A stretch of DNA of 64,000 nucleotides, taken from contig WOFQ01000064.1 of assembly GCA_012184525.1 (NCBI GenBank), positions 62,001 to 126,000 on the forward strand, written 5' to 3'. Positions within the stretch are counted from its first letter, which is position 1. Each line of letters opens with the position of its first letter. Origin of the DNA: Xenoacremonium recifei (taxonomy: Eukaryota > Ascomycota > Sordariomycetes > Hypocreales > Nectriaceae). Below, piece by piece: positions 1 to 11,718 of the stretch. The notes under the pieces are model-generated. The model was not told the DNA's origin. It did not search any database and saw nothing but the letters and a program-made list of their open reading frames with translations. The position numbers were made by a program, and so were the translations under genes.

Positions 1-32
1 TCCTCATCATCAGCGTCAATGTCACCCTCCAT
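1..32 (-). CDS. 5' end of an unidentified gene cut by the window edge
   Basis: An ATG at position 32 on the minus strand opens a frame that runs off the left edge and reads M-E-G-D-I-D-A-D-D-E. The start context is good for a fungus: G at -3 and G at +4 (GCC ATG G). Only ten codons are visible, so no family can be named, and the acidic start is all that can be said. The region between this ATG and the end of the next gene (308) would then be its promoter. It could also be chance. Confidence 0.3.
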   Translation of the reverse strand, partial: MEGDIDADDE

Positions 33-307
33 GGCGCATCGCAGACCGCGCACTCGACACCTCGTGCAAGGCGCAGGATGTTGCTTCTGCTTGTCGCAGC
101 GACTCTTCTGGAGCCGACATCGCTGGCATGACTTGATGCGGACGCCTGGCTTGTGCATAGCCCGCAGCTTGTGTCAAAAGAATGAGGTGATTGTCGCGAT
201 AGGTGCTGTGTCGAGGTTATAAGCGAAGGGAGTCTTGCGGAGTAATGTCGGAAAACATACCGTCCTAGTCTCGGCAATTTCCCTCCCAGCTTAAGGGCAT
301 CGTCAAC

Positions 308-1603
308 TCAAGTGTCTATCCTCTCGTCCAGCCAATCCTCAACTATTCTCTCCCCAAGCTCATTCAGCTCGGTTCCCTCACTCTCAGCCCCAACTTCAAT
401 CATCCTCACCCGCCTCTCCACCTCGCCGTCCCAGCTATCAACATCATCATCCCACTTGCTCCTCTCCTTCAGCTCCACCTTCTCGATGCTTCGCTGCATC
501 AACTCGGTAAGCTCCTCCGCCTGGCTTTCCAGCGTGTTGCCCTTGACCTTGAGCTTCCGCTTGATGCCCGTCTGGCTCTTGCCTTTGCTCGTGCTTGTGA
601 TGGTGGCTGCTACCGGAGAATCGTAGAGGAGGAGCATCTCGGGGATCTTGAGCGTCGACTGCCGCGGGGGAAATACCATATGCGACTTCCGAGGTGTTTT
701 TGCCGGGCTCAAATTCGGTTCGTCAGGGTTCATCAAGGCCTGCATCGCCGCTGCTTGAGCGACCGACATGTGGAAGGTGGATGGGATTGCGAGTCCCGGG
801 TTGTGGAAGAACAGGCTCGGACTGGCAAAGGGGTCGAAAAGGTGAGCTGGTGACGCGAACAGGTCAGAGAGCCTCTCCTGCATCCGACCTAGATGTGTCC
901 CCTCTGTTGCTTTCAAGTAACCCATACTCGTGCTCACGGTCGCCTTCCGCTGCTTTGATGGCCGGTTGATGGGGTGGTCCGGCAAGAACATGGTCCAGTT
1001 GTAGACGCCATTGTATGCAATGCCTCCACGGATGGCGAAGGGCATGTGCGGGTGCGTCTCGGTGAGAGCGAGGGAGGTTGCGAGACTGGCGCCCAGGAAG
1101 GAACCGTAGACATACATGTCCCGGCGCTGGAATCCGGGAGGCGCAAAGGCTTGGGCCAGCCAGGCGTAGGCAAAGGAGGTGTCATGGACAGGGGTTGGCC
1201 ATAGGGAGGAGGTGCCTGAGTCTGAGTCTGAGTCGTCGGCATCGGGGCTCCAGCGGTAGTTGATACTAGCCACGGGCTTATCACGGAGGAAATTAGGGAG
1301 CAGGTCCCGCGACGGCGTTGAGAGTTGTGATGATGAGGGGAAAGAGGGAAGATGGATGAATATGGGAGAGCTTTGTGGGTGCTCATTGATGTTGTAGAGA
1401 CTGTCAGTCGTCAGTTCACTCTAACACACAGGATGAGTCTGTCTGTCTTACTCAATGCTGACACTCCCAGCCGAGCCGCAGCTCACGTCCACACGCTCAT
1501 GGTTCTGATTCTGGGTGCTATACAGGCGCACTCGCCTCCTCCTGAGCTGACCGGCAGTGAAGGCAACGAGGCGGAGACGGCGGCGGATGCACCATGCCGG
1601 CAT
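308..1603 (-). CDS. alpha/beta-hydrolase-like protein, probably mitochondrial, nucleophile serine missing
   Basis: Two exons: 1603-1452 and 1400-308. The 51-nt intron has a GTAAGA donor, a CTGAC branch point and a CAG acceptor, and the joined reading is 414 aa. The N-terminus is Arg-rich without acidic residues and ends in LYST, which looks like a mitochondrial presequence (inference). A hydrolase-like core follows: a strand-type segment SPIFIHLPSF (about residues 64-73), SINYRW, and the elbow region VYGSFLGASLA. The usual G-x-S-x-G elbow reads G-S-F-L-G here, so the central position is Phe and there is no nucleophile Ser. After about residue 230 the chain becomes charged and poorly ordered, with a Lys-rich stretch and an acidic helix at the end. 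I take it to be a conserved fungal pseudo-hydrolase; activity and substrate are unknown. The start was chosen because only this ATG feeds the presequence and the intron in phase. Confidence 0.7.
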
Positions 1604-2497
1604 CCCGCATCACGGCACTCGATCAACAAGCCTTGATAGACTGATAAAACGCCCGGCAACGTGATTCGCAAGCTGCAGACGCGGCCGCCTTCGTATCAGA
1701 CGCTGCTGCGCGTTTCCGTCATGCAGATCCGGATCAGCCACTCAGCCGGGAGCGAGCCACGCAGAAACTCAATCTCTGCTGCGACCACACTGGATAAGGT
1801 AGGCAGTTAACTCTGTGTGCCTTGCGGGGAAAGAGTGTCAAGATGAACGAAAGCGAGGTGGTGGTGGCGTTGGCGGGCGCGAATCTTGAAATGCAACAGC
1901 CCATTCAGAGGAGGAATCCGGGACAGAAAAGGCCCAGCCCAATCGAACGCAACCGGTGACACGGAGAGTTTCCTACCCTGGAGCTGGACGGCACCGACGC
2001 GCCGAAGACGGGGGGTGGCTCCACAGGCTGGCCATACCTAAACATTCAGTGGGTGGATGCCCTGTGGATGCCCTGTGGGAGAGCGGCATGCGCTAGCCTG
2101 TAGCGTGCAAGTCCCCTGGAGACCGTCCAGACAATCCCGTCCTTGCCTGTAGATCCGGCCTCGTGGGCTGCAGCTGGCCGTGGCCGGTGCGTGGTTCGAC
2201 GTCATCAGCAAGAGCGATCGCCCCGGATTCTGCCAAGGCCTGGCCAGAACTTCATCCGCCTCTCCTTCCTCGAAATCTTCAGTCCGCTCGCTCCTGCTAT
2301 CTGTGATAGAGGCCCAATTCGCTCGTGATCTGATGCGGCAGCAGCCTGGCCATTGCTCGGAGAACTTCTCTCTTTCAACTAACTCCCCGGCATCCCCGGA
2401 AGGCAACCCAGCATTCCAGCGCCCTACCACTTTAATAACTTGACTGACTGGCTGAACTCGCTCAAATCGCCGACTTCCCGCAAAACATCTGCTCACG
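1604..2497. other. divergent intergenic region, no gene seen
   Basis: About 0.9 kb between the divergently transcribed hydrolase-like gene (-) and the potassium channel gene (+). It should carry both promoters. Open frames here are GC-driven and match nothing I recognise. No repeat or RNA gene was seen. Confidence 0.5.
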
Positions 2498-4989
2498 ATG
2501 AACGACGCCGACCTGGGCGATAACATCGACGAGGAGGCGCACATCGTCGAGAGCCTCGCTGACCGCGAGAGGCGCTTCCAGAATGACGATGCCCACATGG
2601 ATCCCAGGTGCGTTCATCCTTCTAATTCTCCGGGCCCTCGCTAACATCTCTTCAGCCGTTGGTGGTTTGCCTCCTCGGCTTTCCCCATGATTGCAGGCAC
2701 GCTGGGCCCGGTAGCATCTGCCTTCAGTATCTGTGCCCTGGTGCGGCCCTGGAGACAGCATCTTGTCGCTGGGGGGGATGTTACGGATGCTCCCTTCGTG
2801 AAAGACCCGCCATGGTAAGTAGCAGAGCAGATGCTGCATGACGATAGCTTCCAACTAACACCTGCAGGTTGACCATCGTCAACGCCATCCAGCTGGCTGT
2901 CGCCATTGTATCCAACGTTTTCTTGCTTCTGAACATGGCTCGTCGAGTCCGCTTCAGCATCGCCCAGCCCATCACCATTATTGGATGGTACATCTCTGCC
3001 ATATGCCTCCTCTCGCTAGATGCTACTGCGGGCGGTCCACTACTCACCGGCATCAAATTCCCCCAGAGCGAACTCATCTGGTCGCAGGCCTTCTACTACG
3101 GCGTCTGGGCTGCGGCCCTGTACTTCATCGACGCCTCACTTATGGCCGTCACCTTCTGGGGTGCCTCAAAGGGTCACTACAGCAAGGACTTTGAACTCAC
3201 AGCCAGCCAACGCACCTTGATGTTGCAGACCATCATGTTCCTCATGTATCTGTTGGTCGGCGCTCTCGTCTTCTCCAACATTGAGGACTGGAACTACCTT
3301 GACGCCGTCTACTGGGCCAATGTCACCCTCTTCACCGTCGGCTTTGGCGACTTCAGTCCTACTACGACGCTGGCGCGAGCCCTCATGATCCCGTATGCAC
3401 TGGTCGGTATCATCAGCCTTGGTCTGGTCATTGGTTCCATTCGGAGCCTCATCCTCGAGCGTGGCCGCCGAAGGGTCGCTGCGCGCATGGAGGAGAAGAA
3501 ACGTCGTCGCCTCGTCCGTACCATGACGCTCAAGGGTGAAGACGACATCCTTCAGCCAATCCGCGAGGATTCAGAACTGCCTCGCTCGGAATCTGAAAAG
3601 GCCCCCACGACCGAATTTGAGCGTCGCAGGGCCGAATTCGAGCTGATGCGCAAGGTTCAGGCCCAGACTGAAGCCCGTCGACGGTGGATGGCCATGGCGA
3701 TCTCTTTTAGCACATGGATCTTCCTATGGCTCGTCGGCGCCGTCATCTTCCAATCAGCCGAGAAGCCTTACCAGCACTGGACGTATTTTGATTCGTTCTA
3801 CTTCTGCTTCACAGGTCTGACGACCATTGGTTACGGTGACTTCTCTCCTATATCACCATGCGGCAAATCATTCTTCGTATTTTGGTCGCTCCTGGCTTTG
3901 CCCACCATGACCGTCCTCATCTCCAACGCTGGTGACACCGTCGTCAAATTCATACGCGACGGGACCCTGCGCCTAGGAAACGTCACCATCCTGCCCGGCG
4001 AGGAGGATTTCATCGGCAATGTCAAGCACATCCTCAGCAAGTTGACCTGCGGCAGGGTCTTCCCCACCCATCGTCATTCTGCAGCACCAGAGGCCGAAGA
4101 AGCCAGACAGACTGCCCGAAAACAATTGGAAGACTTCATCTTCAGGCATTCCGACGAGGCCACCCAAGAGGAGGATGCCGAGGATGCTGAGGGAGAACGA
4201 GAAGAACGGCGCGGTCGTCCCAGTCACTCCCATCGCCATGACCTACACCACGGGCTACACCACGGGCAGCATCATGAGCAACACCACCAGCAGAACCATC
4301 AAGAGAATCATGACGAAAACCCTGAGCGGTCTATCCAGAAGCAAACCAGTCGTCCCCGGAGCAACCGTCCCCAACACAAGGCCCGCACCGCCTCGACATT
4401 CACCACGCAGGTGCGCCGTTCACTCTCGCGATTGCGCAACCCGCAAGAGGAACTCCCTGAAGGCACCGACTTCCACTTCCTGCTCATCTCGGAAATCCAG
4501 GTAATCGCATCGCACCTAAAGGAACCAGAGCCGCACCGCTACACTTTTGAGGAATGGGCATGGTACCTCAGGCTGATCGGCGAGGACGAGCGCAGCCCTG
4601 AAACGCACCGCAAGCCTACTCTGCACGTTCATGGCCGCCCCCGCAAACCGGCTCCATCCAAACGCGGTCGCAGTCTCGGCCGGGAGAGCGACTCTGACAC
4701 TGAGCTGACATGGTCGTGGGTTGGTAACCGCAGCCCCCTCATGGGAAGCCAGGAGGAGAGTGAATGGATTCTAGAACGACTGATGGACCGACTGCGTGAG
4801 TCACTGTCAGCCGAAGGACGCCGAAAGGCACGCGAGCGACGTCGCGCGGCACGTCACGAAGTTCAGGAGATGTATGAGCATGAAGATGAAATTGAAGAAG
4901 ACAAGGAGAAGGAAGAGGAGGAGGACGAGAAGGACCGAGAGATGGAGAGAGAGAAAGAGGAAGAGAAAGAGAGACGGGAGAAAAATTAA
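2498..4989 (+). CDS. TOK1: two-pore-domain outward-rectifier K+ channel (TOK1 type)
   Basis: Three exons: 2498-2607, 2656-2814 and 2868-4989, giving 796 aa; both introns are about 50 nt with good donors. The protein is a fungal TOK channel. Multiple membrane segments precede the first pore loop, whose filter TVGFGD lies near residue 246, and a second pore loop has the filter TIGYGD near residue 409. These two K+-selectivity signatures identify the family, which passes outward K+ current at the plasma membrane. The linker between the two pores is basic (MEEKKRRRLVRTM). The C-terminal cytosolic tail is long (about 350 aa), with a His-rich run (roughly residues 545-565, many HH pairs), a Ser/Arg segment, and a closing Glu/Lys/Arg-rich helix that looks like a coiled coil. 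The start is the first ATG and gives a short acidic N-terminus, normal for the family. Confidence 0.93.
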
Positions 4990-5503
4990 AACGGGAGTCA
5001 TGTGAAATTATACCCAGGGCCATGAGGGGCTGGCATGTTTTAATGTTTACGGCATCATCAGGTTAAGGGAGGATCTTGGGAAGCACGATATATGCACAAC
5101 AACGGATATGGGTAACTCGGCGCAACGTAATCGGGCAGGGGCGACATATGAACTAGTATCGGAACTTTTATGGATATGGAATAACAGGAGACAGGTAATG
5201 GGGTTCAGGGGTCAGCAGTTACTACTCTGATGTATCTGGATTAGATTATCGCACATGTACTTTACTGTTCACTACGCATGTAACATCAACCAGCAACGAT
5301 AAAAGCTGTCTTCATGTTGTACAAGTGAACCGTACAGTGATATTACAAGGCTATTTGCCTGCCAGCTTAAGAATCCTTTTCCTGTCCCCTCATGTAAGCC
5401 TGCATGGTGCCAGATCATCCACCGTCTGGCTGATCACACATATCATTATCGTCATAAAAAAATCACAAAAACCTCCAAAATCCTGTTTCCGAGTGTATCC
5501 CCC
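4990..5503. other. 3' intergenic region between convergent genes
   Basis: Lies between the stop codons of the K+ channel (+) and the NOT4 C-terminal segment (-). AT content rises, as expected for two 3' UTRs. No gene or repeat was recognised. Confidence 0.5.
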
Positions 5504-8335
5504 CTAATTTCCATTGCCAAGCAGCAATCTCCGGTTCCTCTTAATCACCTGATTCAGGCCCTTCTCCAACTTCTCGGCCTCGCGCCGCGCGGCGACCAAC
5601 GCACTCTCAGCATCCTCAACGCTTAGAAGCGGCATGCCACCGAGGCCCACGCCCTTGCCGTCCTCGTTGCCGCCGACCATGCCGCCCGTGACGGCGGCGA
5701 GCCCCAGGTCGGCAAGGCTGCGTGGCGGGGCATCGCTGGAAGAGTAGATGCCGACACCGGCGGCGGCGTCGGGGCCGTAGAAGTAGGGGGCGAGGCTGTT
5801 GAGGCTAGCAGCAGCGGCGTCCTTGGTGGGCGAGTTGAGGGCGGAGGAGGACGACGAGGAGGGGGAGGGGGAGGCGCCCTTAGGGAAGCCCATGTTGGCA
5901 GCGCCGAGGTTGAGGCGCGGGAGCACGTACTGGTTGATGTAGCTCAGGGCGTCCTCACGCTGGAGCTTGGTGATGGGATCCTGGGCCGTCTGAGGCGCCG
6001 TAGTGGTCGGGAAGATGTTGGGACGGCCGTTGGGCACGGCGCGGCCCTTGATGAGCGAGAAGGCGCCGGCGCCGGGCTGGTGGCGCGCAGCAACAAAGGA
6101 TCCCGGGTTGGAGGCCGAGGCGGCGACGGCGGCCTGCAGCGCGAGGAACGAGTCCTCCTCGTCCGGCGTCAGGCCGCGGATGCAATCACCGTTGGGCGTG
6201 ATGAGCATGCGCGAGCCGTCGACGTGAAACTGCTTGCGCACGGGGCGGCCTTCACGAAGCGCCGTGAGGTCCTCGTCCTGGATCTCGCCGCACTTGCAGG
6301 CCGTCTCCTTGCAGTGCGCGGCGGCGCTGGCGTTGGCCTGCACGTGGTCGACGCGCGTGGTCAGGGAGTTGGTCAGGGGCTTGAGGAACTGGAGCTTGTC
6401 GAGGGATGATGTCCAGAGGGAGTTGCGGATCTCGGCGAAGACGGACGTCGGGCCCAGGGCTGGCTTCTCCGGCTCGGGGCCGGGACTGTCTGGCGTGACG
6501 GGCTCCTTGGGCGGCGGAGGAGGTGGTGTGGGCGTAGGCGCAACCTCCTTTTCCTTGCCCTTGGCCTTCACTGACCTCTTGTGCGGATGGATACTCCAGA
6601 GAGGACGACCATCATCGTCTGAGGAAGGGGGAGCGGGATCCGTGGGCTTGGATGAGGCCGGTGCCGGTGTCTTCTCGGGCTGTGTCTGTGTCTCCTGAGG
6701 CGTCTCTGGCATGGCCTTCTCCTTTCCTTTGCCAGCGACTTCAACCGCCGGGGACTCTTCTTTAGCAGCAGCCTTGTCCTTCGCCTTCGCAGTTTGCGGC
6801 TTAGTAACCTCTTCCTGGACAGTTTCTTGCTTCGCCGCGTCCTTCTTGCTTCCAGAGGCACGGGTTTGAGGGGCAGCCGCCTTAGCTGGCTTAGCTGGCT
6901 TCTCCTTCTTCTGCTTCTTCTTGCGTCCAATCACAGGAGCATGCTCCTCAGGCTCGACCTTGGGCACCTCCACAATCGCCTTGGTGTCCTGCTTGAGCTG
7001 GTCCTTGCGCGCCTTTCGCTGCTGGCTCTTCGTCGTGGAACGAACAGCGGCGCTGCCGACCTTGCTGGGTGGAGGAGAGCTGGCGCGGGAGTGAGACACC
7101 GACGCAGACAACACCGAAGCGGTATCACTAATCATCTCGCTTGCAGGAGTGTCTGGTCGGTAGGCGGCTGAGACGGCCCTGGATGCCGTCGACAGCGCAA
7201 CAGATGCCAGGGTCAATGCCGGCGACGCTGGCGGAGGTGCTTCAACCTTCTGAGTTGGCAACACTCGCAGTGTCTTTGGCATAGCCCGTGCGACGGGCGA
7301 TGAGACGCTGGCAGCGGACGGGAGAGGCAGAGGCGGGAAGGCTGCCGGATCCTCCGATGATGCTGGTTCAGTACTGGCAGAGGCTTCCGAATTCTTTGCC
7401 GTCGTAGAGGCCACCTGCGTATTCACCGAGATAGCCTTCTTGTCAGGGGACTTGGCCACAATAGGCTCAGGTTTGCTGGGTTCCGGAGCAGGGATAAGTT
7501 TCTCAACAAGTTTGTCAACGATCCGCTCAGCTTGTCTCTTCGACTTGGGTGTGGCTTTAGGCGTAGGAGTGGCCGGTCGCGACTTGGCATTCTTCACGGC
7601 ATTGAGAGCTGGGAAGTCCTCCTCCTGCAGTCGTCCCTTTGCAGGAACAGCTTGGGTACTCGGAGGCGTATCCTTGAGTTTACGCTCAGTCGCAGGTGTT
7701 GTCACGATTTCCCTGATGTCCACGGCCCTGGCAAGGGCCTTCAGAGGGGACTGGTCGGGGGTCATAACAGGATGCGCGAGTCCTGGTGGCGGGACCTTGG
7801 GCAACGCCGGAACAACATGCGTCGACGGGGGACGAGATATTGAGGCCGCCATCATTCCTGGGGGAATAGCCAGACCAGGGGGCATTGTCTGGAATCCAGC
7901 CACATCGGGGGTAGGGCCAACGGGCTCATCCGAGACGAGGGCGTCAACTGAGCTGGAAACTTCGTCAAGGGAGACGAAATCGTCATCTAGAGAAACACGT
8001 TAGCTGAGAGTCTCAAGCCGCGGTGAAGATGATGACGAGAAAGCGAACGAAAGCAAAACAACAAAACGAGGCTACGAGACACCAGCGCCAATTATATACA
8101 GGAGGACATCGAGGAGGGATCAAGTTACGCGGAGGCTTCCCATCATCGTCTTCCACGGGGGGTCAACGAGGAGGAGCGCAATTCGGGCGAGAATAGAGGG
8201 TATAGTGCTATATTCTGACCAAATATGCCGCCCAACCCTAGGCGGAGTGTTTTCGAGCTGTTAACGTACATGAGGGCATTGTGGAAGACGATGATGGCTT
8301 GCCTTGCTGCTGCTGCTGCTGCTGCCGCTTGACCC
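5504..8335 (-). CDS. C-terminal extension of NOT4 (probable long form) or a separate downstream gene
   Basis: A long exon runs from 7986 to 5504 and is open from an acceptor TTTCTCTAG preceded by a GCTAAC branch point. It has no ATG near its start and an in-frame stop lies just upstream, so it needs a donor exon. A 66-nt exon at 8335-8270 fits: acceptor after TTTCTATTTTAG, donor GTACGT, and it encodes seven Gln in a row. Joining NOT4 at 8793, this exon and the long exon keeps phase 1 throughout and gives about 1598 aa; skipping the small exon also keeps phase and gives about 1576 aa. The segment is low complexity, with DDFVSLDEVSSS, a DFPAL motif, a PKTLRVLPT stretch, SEMISDTAS, Lys-rich patches and a final helix ending VIKRNRRLL. 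From memory, fungal NOT4 proteins carry such a tail, which favours one gene. The alternative is a separate gene with an unseen start. Confidence 0.7.
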
Positions 8336-8792
8336 CTAAAATAGAAACCCGGACGCCGCGGGCAAAATGTGAGAGAACATGCTGAATAACTCCCGGGGGC
8401 CGTGAGCCCTCTGGTCGAATGCTCTCGGCTTCTCCGGCTGAAAAGAACAAAGCTGACCGACGCCTGATGCAAAGCCTGGCCTCCCTGAGTGGGCTTGGTT
8501 TTTGTTTCGCAAGTCCCGGCTGAATAAGAATGTTGGGATATCTCGTGTCCCTCCGTTGTTGAAAAATAAGATGACGACCGTCTCTCAACCTCATGCTTTA
8601 TCATGCTTCAGATGCCTCGTAGAACGCCTCCTCCGGTCGTAGATCACCAAAATCAAAGCAAAGCAAAACAAAAACGAAAAAGTCACAACGCTGTTCCCTC
8701 TCTGGGCCTCCGATACATCTCCCTGGCCTGCGTCTACCATCGCGCATATCCGGTATTATACATCATGTTGGGGTTGGGGTTGCTGTACCCAC
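7987..8792 (-). other. probable long or composite intron of NOT4
   Basis: Between donor GTGGGT at 8792 and acceptor CTCTAG ending at 7987 lie 806 nt, unusually long for this genome. It contains the probable 66-nt glutamine exon (8335-8270), T-rich sequence after the short-form stop codon that resembles a 3' UTR, and frames without family resemblance. Retention gives the short protein ending at 8734; removal gives the long one. Confidence 0.5.
8305..8325. repeat. (TGC)7 trinucleotide microsatellite
   Basis: Seven perfect TGC units. On the minus strand they read CAG and would encode polyglutamine within the small candidate exon of the NOT4 locus. Confidence 0.9.
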
Positions 8793-11261
8793 CTTGGCTC
8801 TGACCTCCAAACAGTCCTGGTCCAACTCCGGCGTTGCCCTGGCCCTGGTGTTGCATTCGCGCCTGCAGGATACTCGGGTCTGCAAGATCAACTAAACCAC
8901 TCCCCCCAGAGGAGGAAGTGTTAGCATGTCTGTGCTTTTTCCCCTTCTTCTTCTGCTTGGAACCGAAGTCTTGGAATGCTCCGGGCGGGGGGCCGTAGAG
9001 CGACGCCATGAGGTTGGAAGCAGGAGCTGGAGAGGAGGTAGAGGAAGGCGGGTACTGGTTTGAAAAAGAAGAGATCATGTACTCACGCTTTCCGGCATCA
9101 TGAGTCTGGTTGTTCCCGGTACGGCCACGGATCAGACTCTGAAGCAAATCGTTGGAATTGTCCTTGGGTGCACCTCCAAAACCCGAGCCGCCGAAGCCCT
9201 GGCCAAACATGCTTGGTGGAGTGCCAGTCGACTTGAGGCCGGGAGGAGGACCCGGCATGGACGTGCCGTAGAATTGGTTGCCACCCTGGGACTGGAACGA
9301 GTTGGGCATCATGGATGACTGCTGGGCCATGATGCGAGGGTTGGCAGCCAACTTGACGTTGGTGGCAGAACCCGGGTTGTCGTTGGCAAAGTTGAATCGA
9401 GAGGACTGGCGGTTATGTCCCTGACCCTGGAAGGCATTGCTTTGGCCGGTGATACCGGGAGGGACGTGGTCACCAAAGCCGCTCTGCGATCGCATGAACA
9501 GCTGCTGCGGCGTCATAGAGCGACTGCCAGGGTTGGCGGGACCTTGAGCGAAGCCCGAAGAGGTGAGGGCAGGGCCAAAGATTCCATCAGTATTGCTCCT
9601 CTGGATGGGAGGCTGGGTGCTCGGTCGTCGCTGCTCGAAACCACGGTTGTCGTTCGTCTCTCGGTCCTCCGGTTCTCCTCCAAGAGCATGGCTGCCGCCA
9701 GTCTCAGGCTCTCCCTCGGAGAGCTCCTGGTTCTCGGTTATATCGTCCTGCTCGCCGCTAATTCGAGCGTCATCCTCTTCACGCATGGCCTTGCGTTTCT
9801 CGCCGCCCTGGATATCGAAGAAGGGGGGGTAGAGAGCTTCCACATCATCGCTGCCGAAGTTTGGCAGTGTGCAGGACTCGAGAATCTTCAGCACCTTAAG
9901 CAGAGCCATCTCGCTCTCAGTCTTCTTCGGTTCAACGGGCGCGGGTTCAGGGGACTTGGCGTTGCTCGATGAGGCCTGGGTAGTGGTCTCTTGCACATCC
10001 TCCACGGCTTCCTCAGGGATCTCGGGAACCGCCTCTGCAGTGACGGGGAGGGAAGTCGAGATAGCAGGGCTCGAAGCGGCACCGCTGGTAGCATAACTGC
10101 CTCGGCGGCTACGCTGGGGATTTCGGGCCCAGTTGGCAGAAGAGGGCAATGCCGAACCATCGGCACCATTCTCTGAGCCTTCCTTGCTCGAGGTGCGAGC
10201 CATCGGATGGGACACGGCAGGCTGAGGGGTCGACACAGGGGCTTGTTGCCGAGAGACAGAACGAGAACCACCACCAGGCAGGGGCCGTTGGGTGTGGATG
10301 CTGTTCATCGACGAAAGGTCTTGGCGAGAGTAGCTGTCCTCTTCGTCACCCTGCTCGTGAAGGAACATGCAGCCAGGGTTGCTGCACTTCTCGTTCTTCA
10401 GCCAAGCGGAGCAGTACTTGGTAGTACCGTGCTGTGCCTTGAGGACCCGGTCGCCATTCTGGGAGCCGTTGACGGCCTGGATGCAACGCGTCGCTTCCTC
10501 GGGCTTCTCGAAGGTGACGTAGATGCCGAGAGACTGATGTTGTCCATCGGAGCTCTTTCGGTTGCTTATCGAGATCTTCTGGATGACTCCATATTGGCCG
10601 AAGAACTCGGGCTTGCGCAACGTTCTCAGCAGCTCGTCTTCGCGTACAGTGGGAGCGAGGCCCGTGATGTAGACCAGGTTCTTCTGGACGACCCGCACGC
10701 CGATGAGGTTCTTCCGATTCTCCTTTTCGGCTTCGCGTTTTTGGACTTCTTTTTGTCGCTGCTCCTGGGCGCGTTTCTTCTGGTTGCGTTGGATGCTCGC
10801 TCGGAATTCCGCCACTCTGTGATGCATCAGTACCTAGGGCAGCTTGGGTCAGGCCAGGAGCACTCACTCTTCCTGCGTGACAACCTTCCACTGTATTGTT
10901 CGTTCGTCATAAGGTCGTCTACACGCCGGGCACAGCCCGTTCATGTTGTTCTTGATGTTGTTGAAGCAAAACTGGCAGACCTGCACAAGGCGCGATTAGC
11001 AAGACGTGGCGACAGACCAACCCTCGAGAGAGCGACGATGAGTTTGAATCATTCATACCTGGTAGCCGCAGGGGCATGGTCTGAAATTACGATCGGAAAG
11101 ATCAAACTCCTCGATGCAGAGAGGGCTATCAAATGTGGTCAGCTTGGGCACCCAACCCCAGCCCAAATTTCCACCGTGGGAGGGCGACGGGCTGAAAGGG
11201 CGAGCCGAAAAACATACCAGGTGTCCTCCTCATCGTCTATGAAAGAATCTTGGGGCGCCAT
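8734..11261 (-). CDS. NOT4: NOT4, CCR4-NOT E3 ubiquitin ligase (RING-RRM-zinc finger part; short reading)
   Basis: Exons 11261-11218, 11125-11059, 10980-10868 and 10816-8734 give 768 aa if read to the stop at 8734. Residues 15 to about 62 form the NOT4 C4C4 RING, opening CPLCIEEF and closing CPACRRPYDE. A basic coiled helix (about 85-110) and an RRM (about 115-200, NLVYITGL and GIYVTFEKP as RNP-type strands) follow, then a C-x8-C-x5-C-x3-H finger (CSAWLKNEKCSNPGCMFLH). The rest is Ser/Gly/Pro-rich. NOT4 ubiquitinates ribosomal and nascent-chain substrates and belongs to the CCR4-NOT deadenylase complex. The last intron before the RRM has its acceptor at CACAG, because the nearer TAG acceptor would bring a stop into frame. 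A strong donor (GTGGGT) at 8792 in the right phase suggests a longer form joined to the downstream segment 8335-5504; see that entry. The gene is divergent from the complex I 30.4 kDa gene. Confidence 0.9.
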
Positions 11262-11718
11262 GTTGCAAATACTGGTACTGGTGTGGACGAGGATGCAGAA
11301 GATACACACGCACGCTTATGTACAGCTCCTAGGACGTGGAAATGGGAAAGGGTCGTGGAAGAGGAATGATTGATGGATCTGGGGATGGTTGACCAAGGCT
11401 GCGGAAGAGAAAGATGCAAATGAGGCCTAGGCCCTGTTGGGGAAGGCGCTGCAACGCTGTCACGTGAAGAGCCTGTCACTGCCAATGGAAAAGCGGGGCC
11501 AATGCGGTGATAGGGGGCTACCTGCGCTGGCGCGTTTGCGAGGCGCAAACAGAGGTACCGTCGTACGAGCGGCAGAATGTCGGAAATTTCGACCTCTGGC
11601 CGATCCCACCAGTGCCTGCGAGCCAATACTTGCAGCATCATTACCAACACCACCAATCTTTCGCCTGCCTCGACGACCTTGCATCGCCAATTGGCCTCGC
11701 ACCAGCACATCACCGGCC
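11262..11718. promoter_or_regulatory. divergent promoter of NOT4 and complex I 30.4 kDa gene
   Basis: This 457-bp region serves both start codons. It holds an E-box palindrome TCACGTGA at 11460-11467 and CCAAT boxes at 11482, 11499, 11653 and 11687 on the plus strand. CCAAT is the binding site of the fungal HAP/CBC factor, which controls respiratory genes (established for the family). Its use here is inference. Confidence 0.5.

Noticed and set aside
10207..11373. 388-aa plus-strand frame opposite NOT4
   Set aside because: It runs antisense to the RING and RRM coding exons and has shadow composition. No domain is visible.
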